Shown here piece by piece: positions 7,242 through 16,165 of a stretch of 40,353 nucleotides of DNA; the stretch's first letter is position 1; each line of letters begins with the position of its first letter. A program made the translations under genes and the position numbers. The DNA is from Arthrobacter hankyongi (GTDB taxonomy: Bacteria; Actinomycetota; Actinomycetes; Actinomycetales; Micrococcaceae), in the NCBI RefSeq assembly GCF_022012395.1, contig NZ_JAKLTQ010000033.1:1-40353 (forward strand), given 5' to 3'. The notes below the pieces were generated by a model. The model was not told where the DNA came from and did no database searches. It saw nothing but the letters and a program-made list of their open reading frames with translations.

Positions 7242-9215
7242 ATGCCCCGCTCCTCCGCCCGCCAGCGCATGCCCGTCTGGGCTGTCATTACGGTCCTGTG
7301 CCTGTCCGGCACCGTGGTCTCCCTGATGCAGACCATGGTGGTGCCCCTGCTGCCGGACTTCCAGCGGCTGTTCGGGCTGAGCGCCGAGAACGTGTCCTGG
7401 CTGGTGACGGCCACCCTGCTCACCTCTGCGGTGGCGACGCCGATTGTCTCGCGGCTGGCGGATATGTTCGGCAAGCGCCGGATGATGGTCGTCTGCATCC
7501 TGCTCATGACCGCCGGTTCGGTGGTGGCGGCCACCGGCGCTGGCTTTGCGCCGCTGGTGGCGGGCCGGGCACTGCAGGGCTTCTCCTCGGCCCTGATCCC
7601 GGTCGGCATCAGCATCATGCGCGATGAGCTGCCCAGGGACAAGGTCAATTCGGCCGTGGCCATCATGAGCGCAACCCTGGGGATCGGCGGTGCCCTTGGC
7701 CTGCCGCTGGGCGGCTGGCTCTTCGAGAAAGCCGGCTGGGAGACCATTTTCTGGCTCTCTGCCGTGGCCGGCCTCGTCCTGCTCGGCGCGGTCCTGACGG
7801 TCGTGTCCGAATCCGAGGTCAAGGCGGGCGGGCGCTTCGACTACCCGGGGGCGGTCCTGCTCTCGGTGGCGCTCACCGCCCTGCTGCTGGCCATTTCCAA
7901 GGGCGGCAGCTGGGGCTGGGGCAGCGAACCGGTGCTGCTGCTGTTTGTCCTCACTGCGGTGGTGCTGGCCGCCTGGTTCCCTTATTCGCTCAAGGTGAGC
8001 CAGCCGCTGGTGGATCTGCGCACCTCCGGCCGCCGCCCCGTGCTGCTGACGAACATCGCCTCGGTCATGGTGGGCTTCGCGCTTTTTGCCAACATGCTGC
8101 TGAGCACCCAGCAGCTGCAGCTTCCGGCCGGCACCGGCTACGGCTTTGGCCTGAGCCCCATTGCCGCCGGGGTGGCGATGATTCCCTCGGGACTGGCCAT
8201 GGTGCTGTTCTCGCCGGTGTCCGGCGCCCTGATCAACCGCTTCGGCGGCAAGCCAACACTCTTCGCCGGCTCGGCCGTGATGGCGGCCGGGTACGTCGGC
8301 CGGGTGTTCTTCACCGATTCCCTCTGGGCCGTCATCCTCGGTGCCACGGTGGTCAGCATCGGTTCGGCGGTCGCGTACGCCGCCATGCCCAACCTGATCA
8401 TGGCCAATGTGCCCATCACGGAAACAGCGTCCGCCAACGGGCTCAACGCGCTGCTGCGCGCCATCGGCACGTCCACCTCCAGCGCCGTCGTCGCCGTCGT
8501 CCTGTCATCGGTGACCGTTGCCTACGGCGGCACGCAGGTGCCGGCCCTGGCCGCGTTCCAGGATGTGTTCTGGAACGCGGCGCTGGCATCGCTGGGTTCC
8601 TGCGCCGTCGTATGGTTCATTCCGCGGCCGGAGCGGGTGCCGGCCGAAGTCCCCGGGGCCGCGCAGCCGGCGGTCACCCCGGCCGGCGAAAGCGCGGAAA
8701 CGGTGGTTCATGGCTGTGTGCTGACCGGGGACGAGAAGCCGATCCCGCACGCCGTCGCCACCGTGATGAAGACCACCGGCGAGCCGGTGGACTGGAGCCG
8801 CGCCGACGCCGACGGCAGGTTTTCGCTGGCCCTGCCCGGGGCCGGCGAGTACCTGGTCGTGGCCAGCGCCGACGGCTGGGTGCCGCGGTCCAGGGTGGTG
8901 GAATTCACCGAGGCGGACCACGAGGAACGCATCCACCTGCGCCACCGGCTTTCGCTCTCCGGCTGGGTGCTGCGCGACGGCGAATCCCTGCCGGGCGCGC
9001 TGGTGGCCCTCAGTGCGGGCTCGGGCGAGTTCGTCGCTTCGACCCGGACGGACCGCAGCGGGCACTACGAGCTGCCGCTGCCGCCGCCGGGCCGGTATAT
9101 CCTGACCGCCGTCGAGGCGGAAACCTTCCACACCCATTCCCGCAAGGTTGTCTCGGGCGCCGAGTCCGCGGTGGTGAACCTGGAACTGGTGGGCACGGCC
9201 CTGCCGCGCGGCTGA
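7242..9215 (+). CDS. DHA2-type MFS transporter with two C-terminal carboxypeptidase-regulatory-like domains
   Basis: Protein of 657 aa. Residues 8 to about 470 form a 14-segment MFS exporter of the EmrB/QacA (DHA2) type, with SRLADMFGKRRMM in loop 2-3 and GALGLPLGGWLFEKAGWE in segment 5 (motif C-like). After about residue 488 come two tandem 85-residue beta-sandwich repeats (HGCVLTGDEKPIPHAVATV ... DADGRFSLALP, then SGWVLRDGESLPGALVAL ... DRSGHYELPLP) of the carboxypeptidase-regulatory type. ATG 7242 has AAGGA at 7231-7235. An in-frame TTG at 7194 overlaps a TTGACA -35-like box (7194-7199), arguing for the later start. Substrate is unknown; drug or metabolite export is the family expectation. 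Confidence 0.92.
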   Translation: MPRSSARQRMPVWAVITVLCLSGTVVSLMQTMVVPLLPDFQRLFGLSAENVSWLVTATLLTSAVATPIVSRLADMFGKRRMMVVCILLMTAGSVVAATGAGFAPLVAGRALQGFSSALIPVGISIMRDELPRDKVNSAVAIMSATLGIGGALGLPLGGWLFEKAGWETIFWLSAVAGLVLLGAVLTVVSESEVKAGGRFDYPGAVLLSVALTALLLAISKGGSWGWGSEPVLLLFVLTAVVLAAWFPYSLKVSQPLVDLRTSGRRPVLLTNIASVMVGFALFANMLLSTQQLQLPAGTGYGFGLSPIAAGVAMIPSGLAMVLFSPVSGALINRFGGKPTLFAGSAVMAAGYVGRVFFTDSLWAVILGATVVSIGSAVAYAAMPNLIMANVPITETASANGLNALLRAIGTSTSSAVVAVVLSSVTVAYGGTQVPALAAFQDVFWNAALASLGSCAVVWFIPRPERVPAEVPGAAQPAVTPAGESAETVVHGCVLTGDEKPIPHAVATVMKTTGEPVDWSRADADGRFSLALPGAGEYLVVASADGWVPRSRVVEFTEADHEERIHLRHRLSLSGWVLRDGESLPGALVALSAGSGEFVASTRTDRSGHYELPLPPPGRYILTAVEAETFHTHSRKVVSGAESAVVNLELVGTALPRG

Positions 9216-9250
9216 AGTCCCGCAGGCAGGCGGACCTTTGTGCCGGAAGG

Positions 9251-9892
9251 TCAGCTTTCGTCCCGCAGCCGGGCAGCGATGATCCAGAACATTTTGTTCA
9301 CCCGCTGCACGGCGGCGTCGGCGTCCCCGGCGCCCAGGTAGCGGATGGTCTCCTCCCAGCCCTCGGTCCAGGTCTCGAACAGGTCAGGGTACGGGTGCAG
9401 ATGCAGCCGGGCCAGCGCCCGGTAGACCACCAGTTCGCTCAGGGACCGCAGCTCCGCGTGATCGGCGGCGCTGACCAGGACGTCCAGCAGGTCCAGCGCC
9501 GCCTTGCGCGAGCCCGGGATGTCACCGGCGGCGAGCAGCCGGCGCTGGCGCTGGACCGCCTCCGACATCACCTCCACCTGCCCGGCATCCAGCCGCGTCG
9601 CCGCCCGCTCCATCACCGCGGCGACGACGATGCCGAGCACCTCCACCAGCTCCACGGCATTGCGGTCGCTGACCACGGTGACCCGCCGGCGCTTGTTCGG
9701 CAGTGCCTCGATCAGGCCCTCGCTGATCAGCTGCGTGATCGCCTCACGCACCGGGGTGATGCTCAGGTTCAGGTCCCGGGCCAGTTCCGCGTCCTTGATG
9801 GGCGTGCCCGGCGGCAAGGCCCCGGCGAGGATCTCATCCCGCAGGTACTGCCCCACCGCGTCACGACGCGTCCGGGAAGCTTCCTCGCGCAT
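9251..9892 (-). CDS. GntR-family transcriptional regulator (FCD-like)
   Basis: Regulator of 213 aa. The winged helix occupies about residues 8-72, with the GntR signature DAELARDLNLSITPVREAI and SEGLIEALPNKRRRVTVVS. A helical effector domain follows (about 80-205), short for FCD and without the full metal-binding His set, so the ligand is unknown. ATG 9892 is chosen because AGGAGG lies just upstream; a longer open frame to 10237 has no family similarity. It converges with the MFS gene across about 35 bp, so co-transcription is impossible; regulation of that exporter is only a neighbourhood guess. Confidence 0.92.
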   Translation of the reverse strand: MREEASRTRRDAVGQYLRDEILAGALPPGTPIKDAELARDLNLSITPVREAITQLISEGLIEALPNKRRRVTVVSDRNAVELVEVLGIVVAAVMERAATRLDAGQVEVMSEAVQRQRRLLAAGDIPGSRKAALDLLDVLVSAADHAELRSLSELVVYRALARLHLHPYPDLFETWTEGWEETIRYLGAGDADAAVQRVNKMFWIIAARLRDES

Positions 9893-9912
9893 GCGCACCT
9901 CCTGCCGGTGCG

Positions 9913-9938
9913 GCGCAGCCGGTCCATACGGACTGCGC
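9913..9938. promoter_or_regulatory. Inverted repeat before the GntR gene
   Basis: GCGCAG and CTGCGC form the outer arms and GTCC/GGAC the inner arms around ATAC, about 10 bp upstream of the AGGAGG of the GntR gene. It could be an autoregulatory operator or a leader hairpin; position is the only support. Confidence 0.35.
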
Positions 9939-10108
9939 GCCGTCACGGAACAGTAATTTTCACCGAAGACTGGAAAGAATGCATTTCGAATCCTAGTCTT
10001 AGGGAGACCTGCGTCACAATGGCGTGCCGCAGGATCACCTTCCGGCCCCGGGGCCGGAAGCGTTCGGCCGGTCCGGCCCATGGCGTGGACGCAGGCTTGG
10101 GGGTTTAC

Positions 10109-10127
10109 TGGAGATAGCTCTATCCCA
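10109..10127. promoter_or_regulatory. Imperfect inverted repeat upstream of the glucan locus
   Basis: TGGAGATAG and CTATCCCA form an imperfect dyad 25 bp before the first gene of the glucan locus. An operator role is inferred only from position. Confidence 0.25.
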
Positions 10128-10151
10128 TAGCGAAAGCAGGCGGTAGCTGTT

Positions 10152-10703
10152 ATGGACACAGCCCAACTGGTTTGGATCATCGTTGCCATCCTCGTGGTCA
10201 TCGCAGTCGTGGCCATCCTCGCGGCTCTGGGCCGCAAACGCGCGGCCGCGCGGGTCGAAGAGCAGCGGGAAGCCGACCGCAGGCAGGCCAGCGAACTGCG
10301 CGAAACCGCACAGAGTGCGGATCTTCAGGCCCGGGAGCGCGACGCCGCGGCCCGGCAGGCGGAAGCCGAAGCACAGCAGGCCGAGGCCGAGGCAGAGAAG
10401 ATGCGGCTGCAGGCCGAACGGCACGCCGCGGACGCGCAGAGCAGCCACCAACAGGCCGAGGAGCAACTGAGGCAGGCGTCGGAGCTGGATCCGGACAGCG
10501 CCCGGGACACCGCCCGTGACGGCTCCATACCGCCGGATACCGGGCAGCCGGACACGGACACGGTCGCCGAGCCGGAGCCGGCACCGGCACACCACACCGA
10601 GGTCCCCCCGGACACGGGGCAGGATATTCCCGAACGGGGCACCGTCTCCGGAACCGGCACTGCGGCCCCGCCGCAGCGGACGGACGACGGCCGTCCGGCA
10701 TGA
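10152..10703 (+). CDS. Membrane-anchored coiled-coil protein with acidic Pro/Thr-rich tail
   Basis: Protein of 183 aa, function not recognised. One transmembrane helix lies at about residues 6-28, followed by RKR (positive-inside stop). A heptad-rich, Ala/Glu/Gln-dominated coiled coil covers about 30-110, with runs such as RQAEAEAQQAEAEAEKMRLQ. The tail from about 115 to 183 is disordered, acidic and rich in Pro, Thr and Gly, and carries PPDTGQ twice (about 127 and 151). Predicted topology is a helix anchor with a long cytoplasmic rod. The stop overlaps the next start (ATGA at 10700-10703), so it is probably coupled to the following small gene and the glucan enzymes. Confidence 0.75.
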   Translation: MDTAQLVWIIVAILVVIAVVAILAALGRKRAAARVEEQREADRRQASELRETAQSADLQARERDAAARQAEAEAQQAEAEAEKMRLQAERHAADAQSSHQQAEEQLRQASELDPDSARDTARDGSIPPDTGQPDTDTVAEPEPAPAHHTEVPPDTGQDIPERGTVSGTGTAAPPQRTDDGRPA

Positions 10704-10948
10704 ACGGTGCGGACGAACGGGTGGCGACGGGCACCGTCTACCAGGCGAGCGCTGAGTCCAACAGCAAAGAGCCCCACGACTGGGGCCGGGCGATGGCTGC
10801 GGCCACCTCTGCGCTCGCGACCCAGCTCAGCCTGGCCGGCAGCAGCCACGCCGCGCTCTTCGGCGAAGACCTGCGCCTGACGGTGACCGAAACAACGGAC
10901 GGCGTCGCCATCACTCTGACCTGGACCCCGGGCGGGTCCCCCGAATAA
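10700..10948 (+). CDS. Small hypothetical protein, 82 aa
   Basis: The ATG overlaps the upstream stop in an ATGA junction, the main evidence that it is real. No known domain was recognised. The chain is soluble, begins MNGADERVATGTVYQASAE, has an Ala-rich amphipathic helix (AMAAATSALATQLSL) and ends in a beta-rich LRLTVTETTDGVAITLTW. The next gene starts 22 bp downstream after GGAGGAG, so it belongs to the same transcription unit as the debranching-like enzymes. Its role is unknown. Confidence 0.65.
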   Translation: MNGADERVATGTVYQASAESNSKEPHDWGRAMAAATSALATQLSLAGSSHAALFGEDLRLTVTETTDGVAITLTWTPGGSPE

Positions 10949-10969
10949 TTCCCGGCCCGCGGAGGAGCG

Positions 10970-12844
10970 ATGTCTGCAGAGAGCCAGCCGTACCTTCATC
11001 ATCTTGCCGCGCTGGTTGCTGCGCCGCTGCAGGCCTGGTCAGAGCCGCAGGGCCAGATCCGCGGCCAGGGCGCGCAGGGCGTGTACTTCGGCATGGCCCG
11101 GGTGCTGGCCCGCTGCCTGCTGCGCGTGGACGGGATCGAGCCACAGTGGATCTCCAGCCAGGTCCGTTCCGCCACGGTGGCCGAGTACCTCTACACGGTC
11201 CGGGTTCCCGGCAGCGATGCGGACCCGGTGGTGTGGGTCGTCCGGACCCGGACCGCACAGGCCGGCCGGCTGTCCGAGTCCCTGAGCTTCAAGTCCGGCC
11301 TGCCCTACACGGTGCGGCTGGCGGTACAGCTGGAACTGGTGGCGGACTCCTCCACGACGGAACAGATCCAGCAGGGCAACACCTTCTCCACCGGTGGCAT
11401 CGCCCCGGGCGGCAGCCGGTGGCATTGGCGGGATGCCGACACCATCGCCGCCCTCACGGCCGACGGGGCTGCCATCGACGTCGACGGCAGCCTGCTGCTG
11501 CTCGACTGGAGCATCGAACTGGCGCCCGGACACGCCGTCGAACTTGGCTGGTCGCTGGAGCTGACAGACGCCGGCGCACCGCTGCGGGCGGCCGGGGGCG
11601 GGCCGCTGCTGACCCCGGCAACGTCGGGGGAACCGCGGCTGCAGCGGCTCATGAGCACCTCGATGAGCGACCTGAACAGCCTGCGCCTGGCGGACGCCCA
11701 GGCTCCCGGCGACGCGTTCCTGGCCGCCGGCGCACCGTGGCACCTGACCTTGTACGGACGGGACGCGCTGATCGCCGCCAGGATGCTGCTGCCGGTCAAC
11801 CGGGAACTGGCGGCCGGCACCCTGCGCGCGCTGGCCGCGCGCCAGGGGACGAAAGTGGACCCGGAGACCGCCGAAGAGCCGGGCAAGATCGTGCACGAAT
11901 TCCGGCGGCAGTTCACCCTGCTGCCCCCGGTGTACTACAACTACTACGGCGGCATGGACGCCACCGCGTTGTGGGTGTGCCTGCTGCACGACACCTGGCA
12001 GGCGGGCATGCCGGAGGCCGAGGTGGCGGCGCTGCTGCCCCACCTGCAGGCGGCGCTGGGCTGGCTGCGCGATTATGGCGACCCCGACGGCGACGGCTTC
12101 CTGGAGCATCTGGATGAGACCGGCGACGGCGTGGCCCACTATGGCTGGAAGGAAACCCCGGACGCGCTGCGCTGGCACGACGGGGCCCCGGCCAAGGGCC
12201 CGCTCGCACTGCCGGAAATCCAGGCCTACGCCCACGAAGCGGCCCTCTGCGGTGCCGCCCTGCTGGAGCATTTCCACAGCGGCGACCAGGCCCGGCAGTG
12301 GCTGACCTACGCCGCCGAACTGAAGGACAATTTCCGCGAACAATTCTGGTGCTCGGACGACTTCGGCCCCTATCCCGCCATGGCCCTGGACGCGGACAAG
12401 GAACCGGTGGACGGCATCGGTTCCAGCATGGGCCATCTGCTGGGCACCGGCCTGCTCGACGGGGACGAGACCGCCGCGGTGGTGGGCCGGCTGATGCACC
12501 CGGCCCTGTTCTCCGGATACGGGATCCGGACCCTCTCCACCACCAACGCGGCGTACTGGCCGCTGCGCACCCACGCCGGAGCGGTCTGGACCCATGACAG
12601 TGCCTGGACCGTGATGGGCATGCTCCGCTCCGGCTTTGCGGACGAGGCGGCCCTGCTGGCCTCGGGGCTGCTCAATGCCGCCGAAGGCTTCGGCTGGCGG
12701 CTGCCTTCCATGTTCTCCGGCCACTCCACCCAGGAAGTCTGGCCACCCGTTCCGCACCCCTCGGCCACCCGGCCGCAGGCCTGGGCGGCCGCTTCGGCGG
12801 TGCCGGTGGCGCTGGCTCTGGGCGGGTTCAACGTGCTGGGCTGA
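10970..12844 (+). CDS. Amylo-alpha-1,6-glucosidase-like enzyme, first copy (divergent active-site motif)
   Basis: Protein of 624 aa. An N-terminal beta-sandwich domain of the bacterial glycogen-debranching N-terminal type (about 1-215) precedes an (alpha/alpha)6 barrel. Shared family blocks include LYGRDALIAARML, RQGTKVDPETAEEPGKIVHE, YYGGMDATALWV, VWTHDSAW and a C-terminal ATRPQAWAAASA. Compared with the next gene, the block expected to carry the general acid reads WKET (residues 393-396) instead of WKDS, so specificity or activity may be altered. ATG 10970 has GGAGGAG upstream. A role in alpha-glucan or oligosaccharide trimming is inferred. No signal peptide, so it is cytoplasmic. Confidence 0.9.
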   Translation: MSAESQPYLHHLAALVAAPLQAWSEPQGQIRGQGAQGVYFGMARVLARCLLRVDGIEPQWISSQVRSATVAEYLYTVRVPGSDADPVVWVVRTRTAQAGRLSESLSFKSGLPYTVRLAVQLELVADSSTTEQIQQGNTFSTGGIAPGGSRWHWRDADTIAALTADGAAIDVDGSLLLLDWSIELAPGHAVELGWSLELTDAGAPLRAAGGGPLLTPATSGEPRLQRLMSTSMSDLNSLRLADAQAPGDAFLAAGAPWHLTLYGRDALIAARMLLPVNRELAAGTLRALAARQGTKVDPETAEEPGKIVHEFRRQFTLLPPVYYNYYGGMDATALWVCLLHDTWQAGMPEAEVAALLPHLQAALGWLRDYGDPDGDGFLEHLDETGDGVAHYGWKETPDALRWHDGAPAKGPLALPEIQAYAHEAALCGAALLEHFHSGDQARQWLTYAAELKDNFREQFWCSDDFGPYPAMALDADKEPVDGIGSSMGHLLGTGLLDGDETAAVVGRLMHPALFSGYGIRTLSTTNAAYWPLRTHAGAVWTHDSAWTVMGMLRSGFADEAALLASGLLNAAEGFGWRLPSMFSGHSTQEVWPPVPHPSATRPQAWAAASAVPVALALGGFNVLG

Positions 12845-12896
12845 CTGTCCCGGCCCAGGCTGTGCAGAACCTCCGAACCGCAGAAGGAGCAAGCTG

Positions 12897-15077
12897 ATGA
12901 GCGGATGGAACGCGGACACGGCCGCAGGGCCCTCGGGTGCCGGCGCCGTGACGGTGGTGGAGGGCTCGTCCTTCTGCATTTCCTCACCCAGTGGGGACAT
13001 CCACCCCGAACTGACCCAGGGAGCCTTCTACCAGGACACGCGGATCCTGTCCGGCTGGCGGCTGACGGTGGACGGACAGCCGCTGGAGCCGCTGTCCGCC
13101 CGGATCCTGGAGCCCTACCGCGCCATCTTCGTCGGCCGGGCCCGGCGTGCCGACGGGCACGCGGACAGTCCGCTGGTGGTCGAACGCGAACGGCTGGTAG
13201 GTGTGGGAGTGCGCGAAGACATCACGGTCCGCAACTATTCCCGGACGACCGCCGAATGCACCGTCCGGGTCGGCGTGGAAGCGGATTTCGCCGACCTGTT
13301 CGACGTCAAGGGCGGCGTGTCGATCCCGGATACGCAGCTGACCCGCCAGGTCCGGGGCGAGGAACTGCGGTTGGAGGCGGTGCGCAACGGCCGGCACCGG
13401 GGCATCGCGGTGCACGGCCGCGGGGGCGACCTCGATGAGGACGCCGTCTCGTTCCAGGTCAGCATCCCGCCGCGTGGCCAGTGGTCGACCAGCTTGATCA
13501 TCACTCCGCTGGTCGAACACGACCGGCCCCCCGGGACCTTCATCCACACGATGGAAGCGTCCGAACTGGAGGCAGCCCGCCGGTACGAGGCCTGGGAGCG
13601 GTATGTCCCCGAACTGAACCTGACCAACCCCGGCTTCGAACGGACCCTGCGGCGCAGCCACGAAGACCTCGGCGCCCTGCGCATCTTCGACCGGGACCAT
13701 CCGGGCCGGACGGTGGTCGCCGCCGGGGCGCCCTGGTTCATGGCGCTCTTCGGCCGGGACTCGCTGCTGACCTCCTACATGGCGCTGCCGGTCGATCCAT
13801 CCATGGCCCGGGGCACGCTGGAGACCTTGGCCGAACTGCAGGGCACCAAGGTTGATCCCGACACCGAAGAGGAACCCGGACGCATCCTGCACGAGGTCCG
13901 GCTGGGCGTGACGGCAGGCCTGGCACTGGGTAACGGATCGGCCTACTACGGCACCGCCGACGCCACGCCGCTGTTCGTGACACTGCTGGCCGAACTGGAC
14001 CGCTGGGGACTGGACCGCGGCATCCTGGCCAACCTGCTGCCCCATGCGGACCGGGCCTTGGACTGGATTGCGCAGTACGGGGACCGCGACGGCGACGGCT
14101 TCGTCGAGTACGAGCGGGCCACGTCCCACGGCCTGATCAACCAAGGGTGGAAGGACTCCTGGGACGGGATCAACTTCGCCGACGGCAGCCTGGCCCAGGC
14201 CCCGATTGCGCTGTGCGAGGTGCAAGGCTACGTCTACAGCGCCTACCTCGGCCGCGCCATGCTGGCCCTGTCTGCCGGGGACATCCAACTGGCCGCCGAG
14301 TGGCAGCAGCGGGCCACCGCGTTCAAGGAGGAGTTCAACAAGCGCTTCTGGCTCCCGGACAAGGGCTACTATGCGATCGCGCTGGACCGGGACAAACGCC
14401 CGGTGGACTCCTGTGCCTCCAACATGGGCCACTGCCTGTGGAGCGGCATCGTGGACGACGACAAGGCCGCGCAGGTGGCGGCCCGGCTGATGTCCCCGGA
14501 AATGTTCACCGGCTGGGGCATCCGGACGCTGGCCTCGGACATGGGCGCTTACAATCCGGTCAGCTACCACAACGGTTCCGTCTGGCCGCATGACAGCGCC
14601 ATCGTCACGGCCGGGCTGATGCGCTACGGATTCGTGGACGAGGCCCGCCGGGTGGCCACCGGCCTGTTCGAGGCGGCCTCCGAGTTCGACGGCCGCCTGC
14701 CCGAACTGTTCTGCGGGTTCGACCGCAGCGACTACGCCGCCCCGATCCCCTATCCGACCTCGTGCTCGCCCCAGGCGTGGGCGGCGGCCTCGCCGGTGCT
14801 GCTGATGCGCGCCCTGCTGCGGATGGACCCCTGCCTGCCCACCGACGAGCTGTGGATGGACCCGGTGCTGCCCGATGGCTTCGGCAGCTTCGAAGCCGAC
14901 CACGTGCAGCTGGGCGGGTGCCGGATGTTCCTGGCCGCGGACCGCGACGACCTGTCCGTGGACGGGCTGGACCCGGCGATCACCCTGCGCCGCGAGGCCC
15001 GTCCCGCGATGTCCGAGTTCCTGGCCGTGCGGCAGGCGTCGCTGCGGCAGTCCTCCGGCTCACGGGACGGCAGCTGA
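12897..15077 (+). CDS. Amylo-alpha-1,6-glucosidase / glycogen-debranching-like enzyme, second copy
   Basis: Protein of 726 aa with the complete family layout: N-terminal beta-sandwich (about 1-240) and catalytic (alpha/alpha)6 barrel with LFGRDSLLTSYMAL, LQGTKVDPDTEEEPGRILHE, YYGTADATPLFV, NQGWKDSWDGINF (Asp420 in the expected general-acid position), NGSVWPHDSAIV and PTSCSPQAWAAASP. The start at ATG 12897 is fixed by AAGGAG at 12884-12889; longer open frame upstream overlaps the preceding gene. It follows the first copy by 52 bp and is separated from the GT4 by one base, forming one operon. Cytoplasmic hydrolysis of alpha-1,6 branches or related glucosides is the likely role; the substrate is not determined. 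Confidence 0.93.
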   Translation: MSGWNADTAAGPSGAGAVTVVEGSSFCISSPSGDIHPELTQGAFYQDTRILSGWRLTVDGQPLEPLSARILEPYRAIFVGRARRADGHADSPLVVERERLVGVGVREDITVRNYSRTTAECTVRVGVEADFADLFDVKGGVSIPDTQLTRQVRGEELRLEAVRNGRHRGIAVHGRGGDLDEDAVSFQVSIPPRGQWSTSLIITPLVEHDRPPGTFIHTMEASELEAARRYEAWERYVPELNLTNPGFERTLRRSHEDLGALRIFDRDHPGRTVVAAGAPWFMALFGRDSLLTSYMALPVDPSMARGTLETLAELQGTKVDPDTEEEPGRILHEVRLGVTAGLALGNGSAYYGTADATPLFVTLLAELDRWGLDRGILANLLPHADRALDWIAQYGDRDGDGFVEYERATSHGLINQGWKDSWDGINFADGSLAQAPIALCEVQGYVYSAYLGRAMLALSAGDIQLAAEWQQRATAFKEEFNKRFWLPDKGYYAIALDRDKRPVDSCASNMGHCLWSGIVDDDKAAQVAARLMSPEMFTGWGIRTLASDMGAYNPVSYHNGSVWPHDSAIVTAGLMRYGFVDEARRVATGLFEAASEFDGRLPELFCGFDRSDYAAPIPYPTSCSPQAWAAASPVLLMRALLRMDPCLPTDELWMDPVLPDGFGSFEADHVQLGGCRMFLAADRDDLSVDGLDPAITLRREARPAMSEFLAVRQASLRQSSGSRDGS

Positions 15078-15078
15078 G

Positions 15079-16152
15079 ATGCGGATCGGCCTGATTGCCC
15101 CGCCGTGGATCCAGGTGCCGCCGCCGGCGTACGGCGGAACGGAGCTGGTTGTGGACCTGCTGGCCCGGGGCCTGGCGGACGCGGGGCACGACGTGCTGCT
15201 GGCGGCCTCCGCCGACAGCACCTGTCCGGTACCGCTGGTGCCCGGGCTGGACCCGGCACATCCGGCGGACCTGGACACCACCAAGGTGGAACTTGCCCAC
15301 GTCATCCACGCCTACGAGGCCATGGCGGAAGTCGACGTGATCCATGACCACACCCTGGCCGGGCCGCTGTACCGCTACCGGCCCGGCCCTGCGCCGGTAG
15401 TGGCCACCAACCACGGCCCCTTTACTGCCCCGTATTCGACGATCTACCGCGCCATGGGCCGCGGCGCCTGCATCGTGGCCATTTCGCACCATCAGGCAAG
15501 TACCGCAGACGACATCCGCGTGGACCGGGTCATCCACCACGGCATCTACATGGACACCGTCCCCGTCGGCGCCGGGGACGGTGGCTATGTGTGCTTCCTG
15601 GGCCGGATGACACCCGACAAGGGGATCGCCGAAGCCATCGCGATCGCCCGTACTGCGGGGATACCACTGAAAATAGCCGCGAAAATGCGCGAACCTGCCG
15701 AAGTGCAGTACTTCGACAGCACCATCCGCCCTGCCTTGGGCCCCGACGTGGAGTTCCTCGGCGAGATCAGCCCGGAGGAGAAATATGCCCTGCTGGGCAG
15801 CGCCGCCGCGCTGCTGAACCCCATCCAGTGGAACGAGCCCTTCGGCCTGAACATGATCGAGGCGCTCGGGTGCGGCACCCCCGTGGTCGGGACCCCGCGA
15901 GGTGCCGCACCCGAAATCGTCGTCCACGGGCTGACCGGCTTCCTGTCCGCGGACATGCAGCAGCTGCCCGGTTTCCTGCAGCGGGCCGGCGGGCTGGACC
16001 GGGCACAGTGCCGGGCCCACGCGGAACGGCATTTCAGCAGCCGGCGGATGGTCCAGGACCATATCCTGCTGTACGAGCAACTGCTCCAAGGCGGACTTTG
16101 TTATTCCGCCGCCGGAGCGGCCGGCCCGGGCAAGCTGCCCGGGACCGGCTGA
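15079..16152 (+). CDS. GT4-family glycosyltransferase
   Basis: Retaining glycosyltransferase of 357 aa with the GT-B fold. The N-terminus MRIGLIAPPWIQVPPPAYGG contains the glycogen-synthase-like glycine loop, a middle block reads FLGRMTPDKGIAEAIAIA, and the C-terminal EPFGLNMIEALGCGTPVVGT contains the E-x7-E nucleotide-sugar motif. The ATG follows the upstream stop by one base, so it is translationally coupled to the debranching-like enzyme. A role in building or extending the glucan acted on by the two hydrolases is likely by context. Donor and acceptor sugars cannot be told. The family is also annotated as a UDP-glucose-type enzyme in related cells. Confidence 0.92.
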   Translation: MRIGLIAPPWIQVPPPAYGGTELVVDLLARGLADAGHDVLLAASADSTCPVPLVPGLDPAHPADLDTTKVELAHVIHAYEAMAEVDVIHDHTLAGPLYRYRPGPAPVVATNHGPFTAPYSTIYRAMGRGACIVAISHHQASTADDIRVDRVIHHGIYMDTVPVGAGDGGYVCFLGRMTPDKGIAEAIAIARTAGIPLKIAAKMREPAEVQYFDSTIRPALGPDVEFLGEISPEEKYALLGSAAALLNPIQWNEPFGLNMIEALGCGTPVVGTPRGAAPEIVVHGLTGFLSADMQQLPGFLQRAGGLDRAQCRAHAERHFSSRRMVQDHILLYEQLLQGGLCYSAAGAAGPGKLPGTG

Positions 16153-16165
16153 CCATCGCTTCTCC

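Noticed and set aside
12984-14903. Long minus-strand open frame across the second debranching-like gene
   Set aside because: Shadow of a gene with clear family motifs and its own ribosome site; no motif in the antisense translation.
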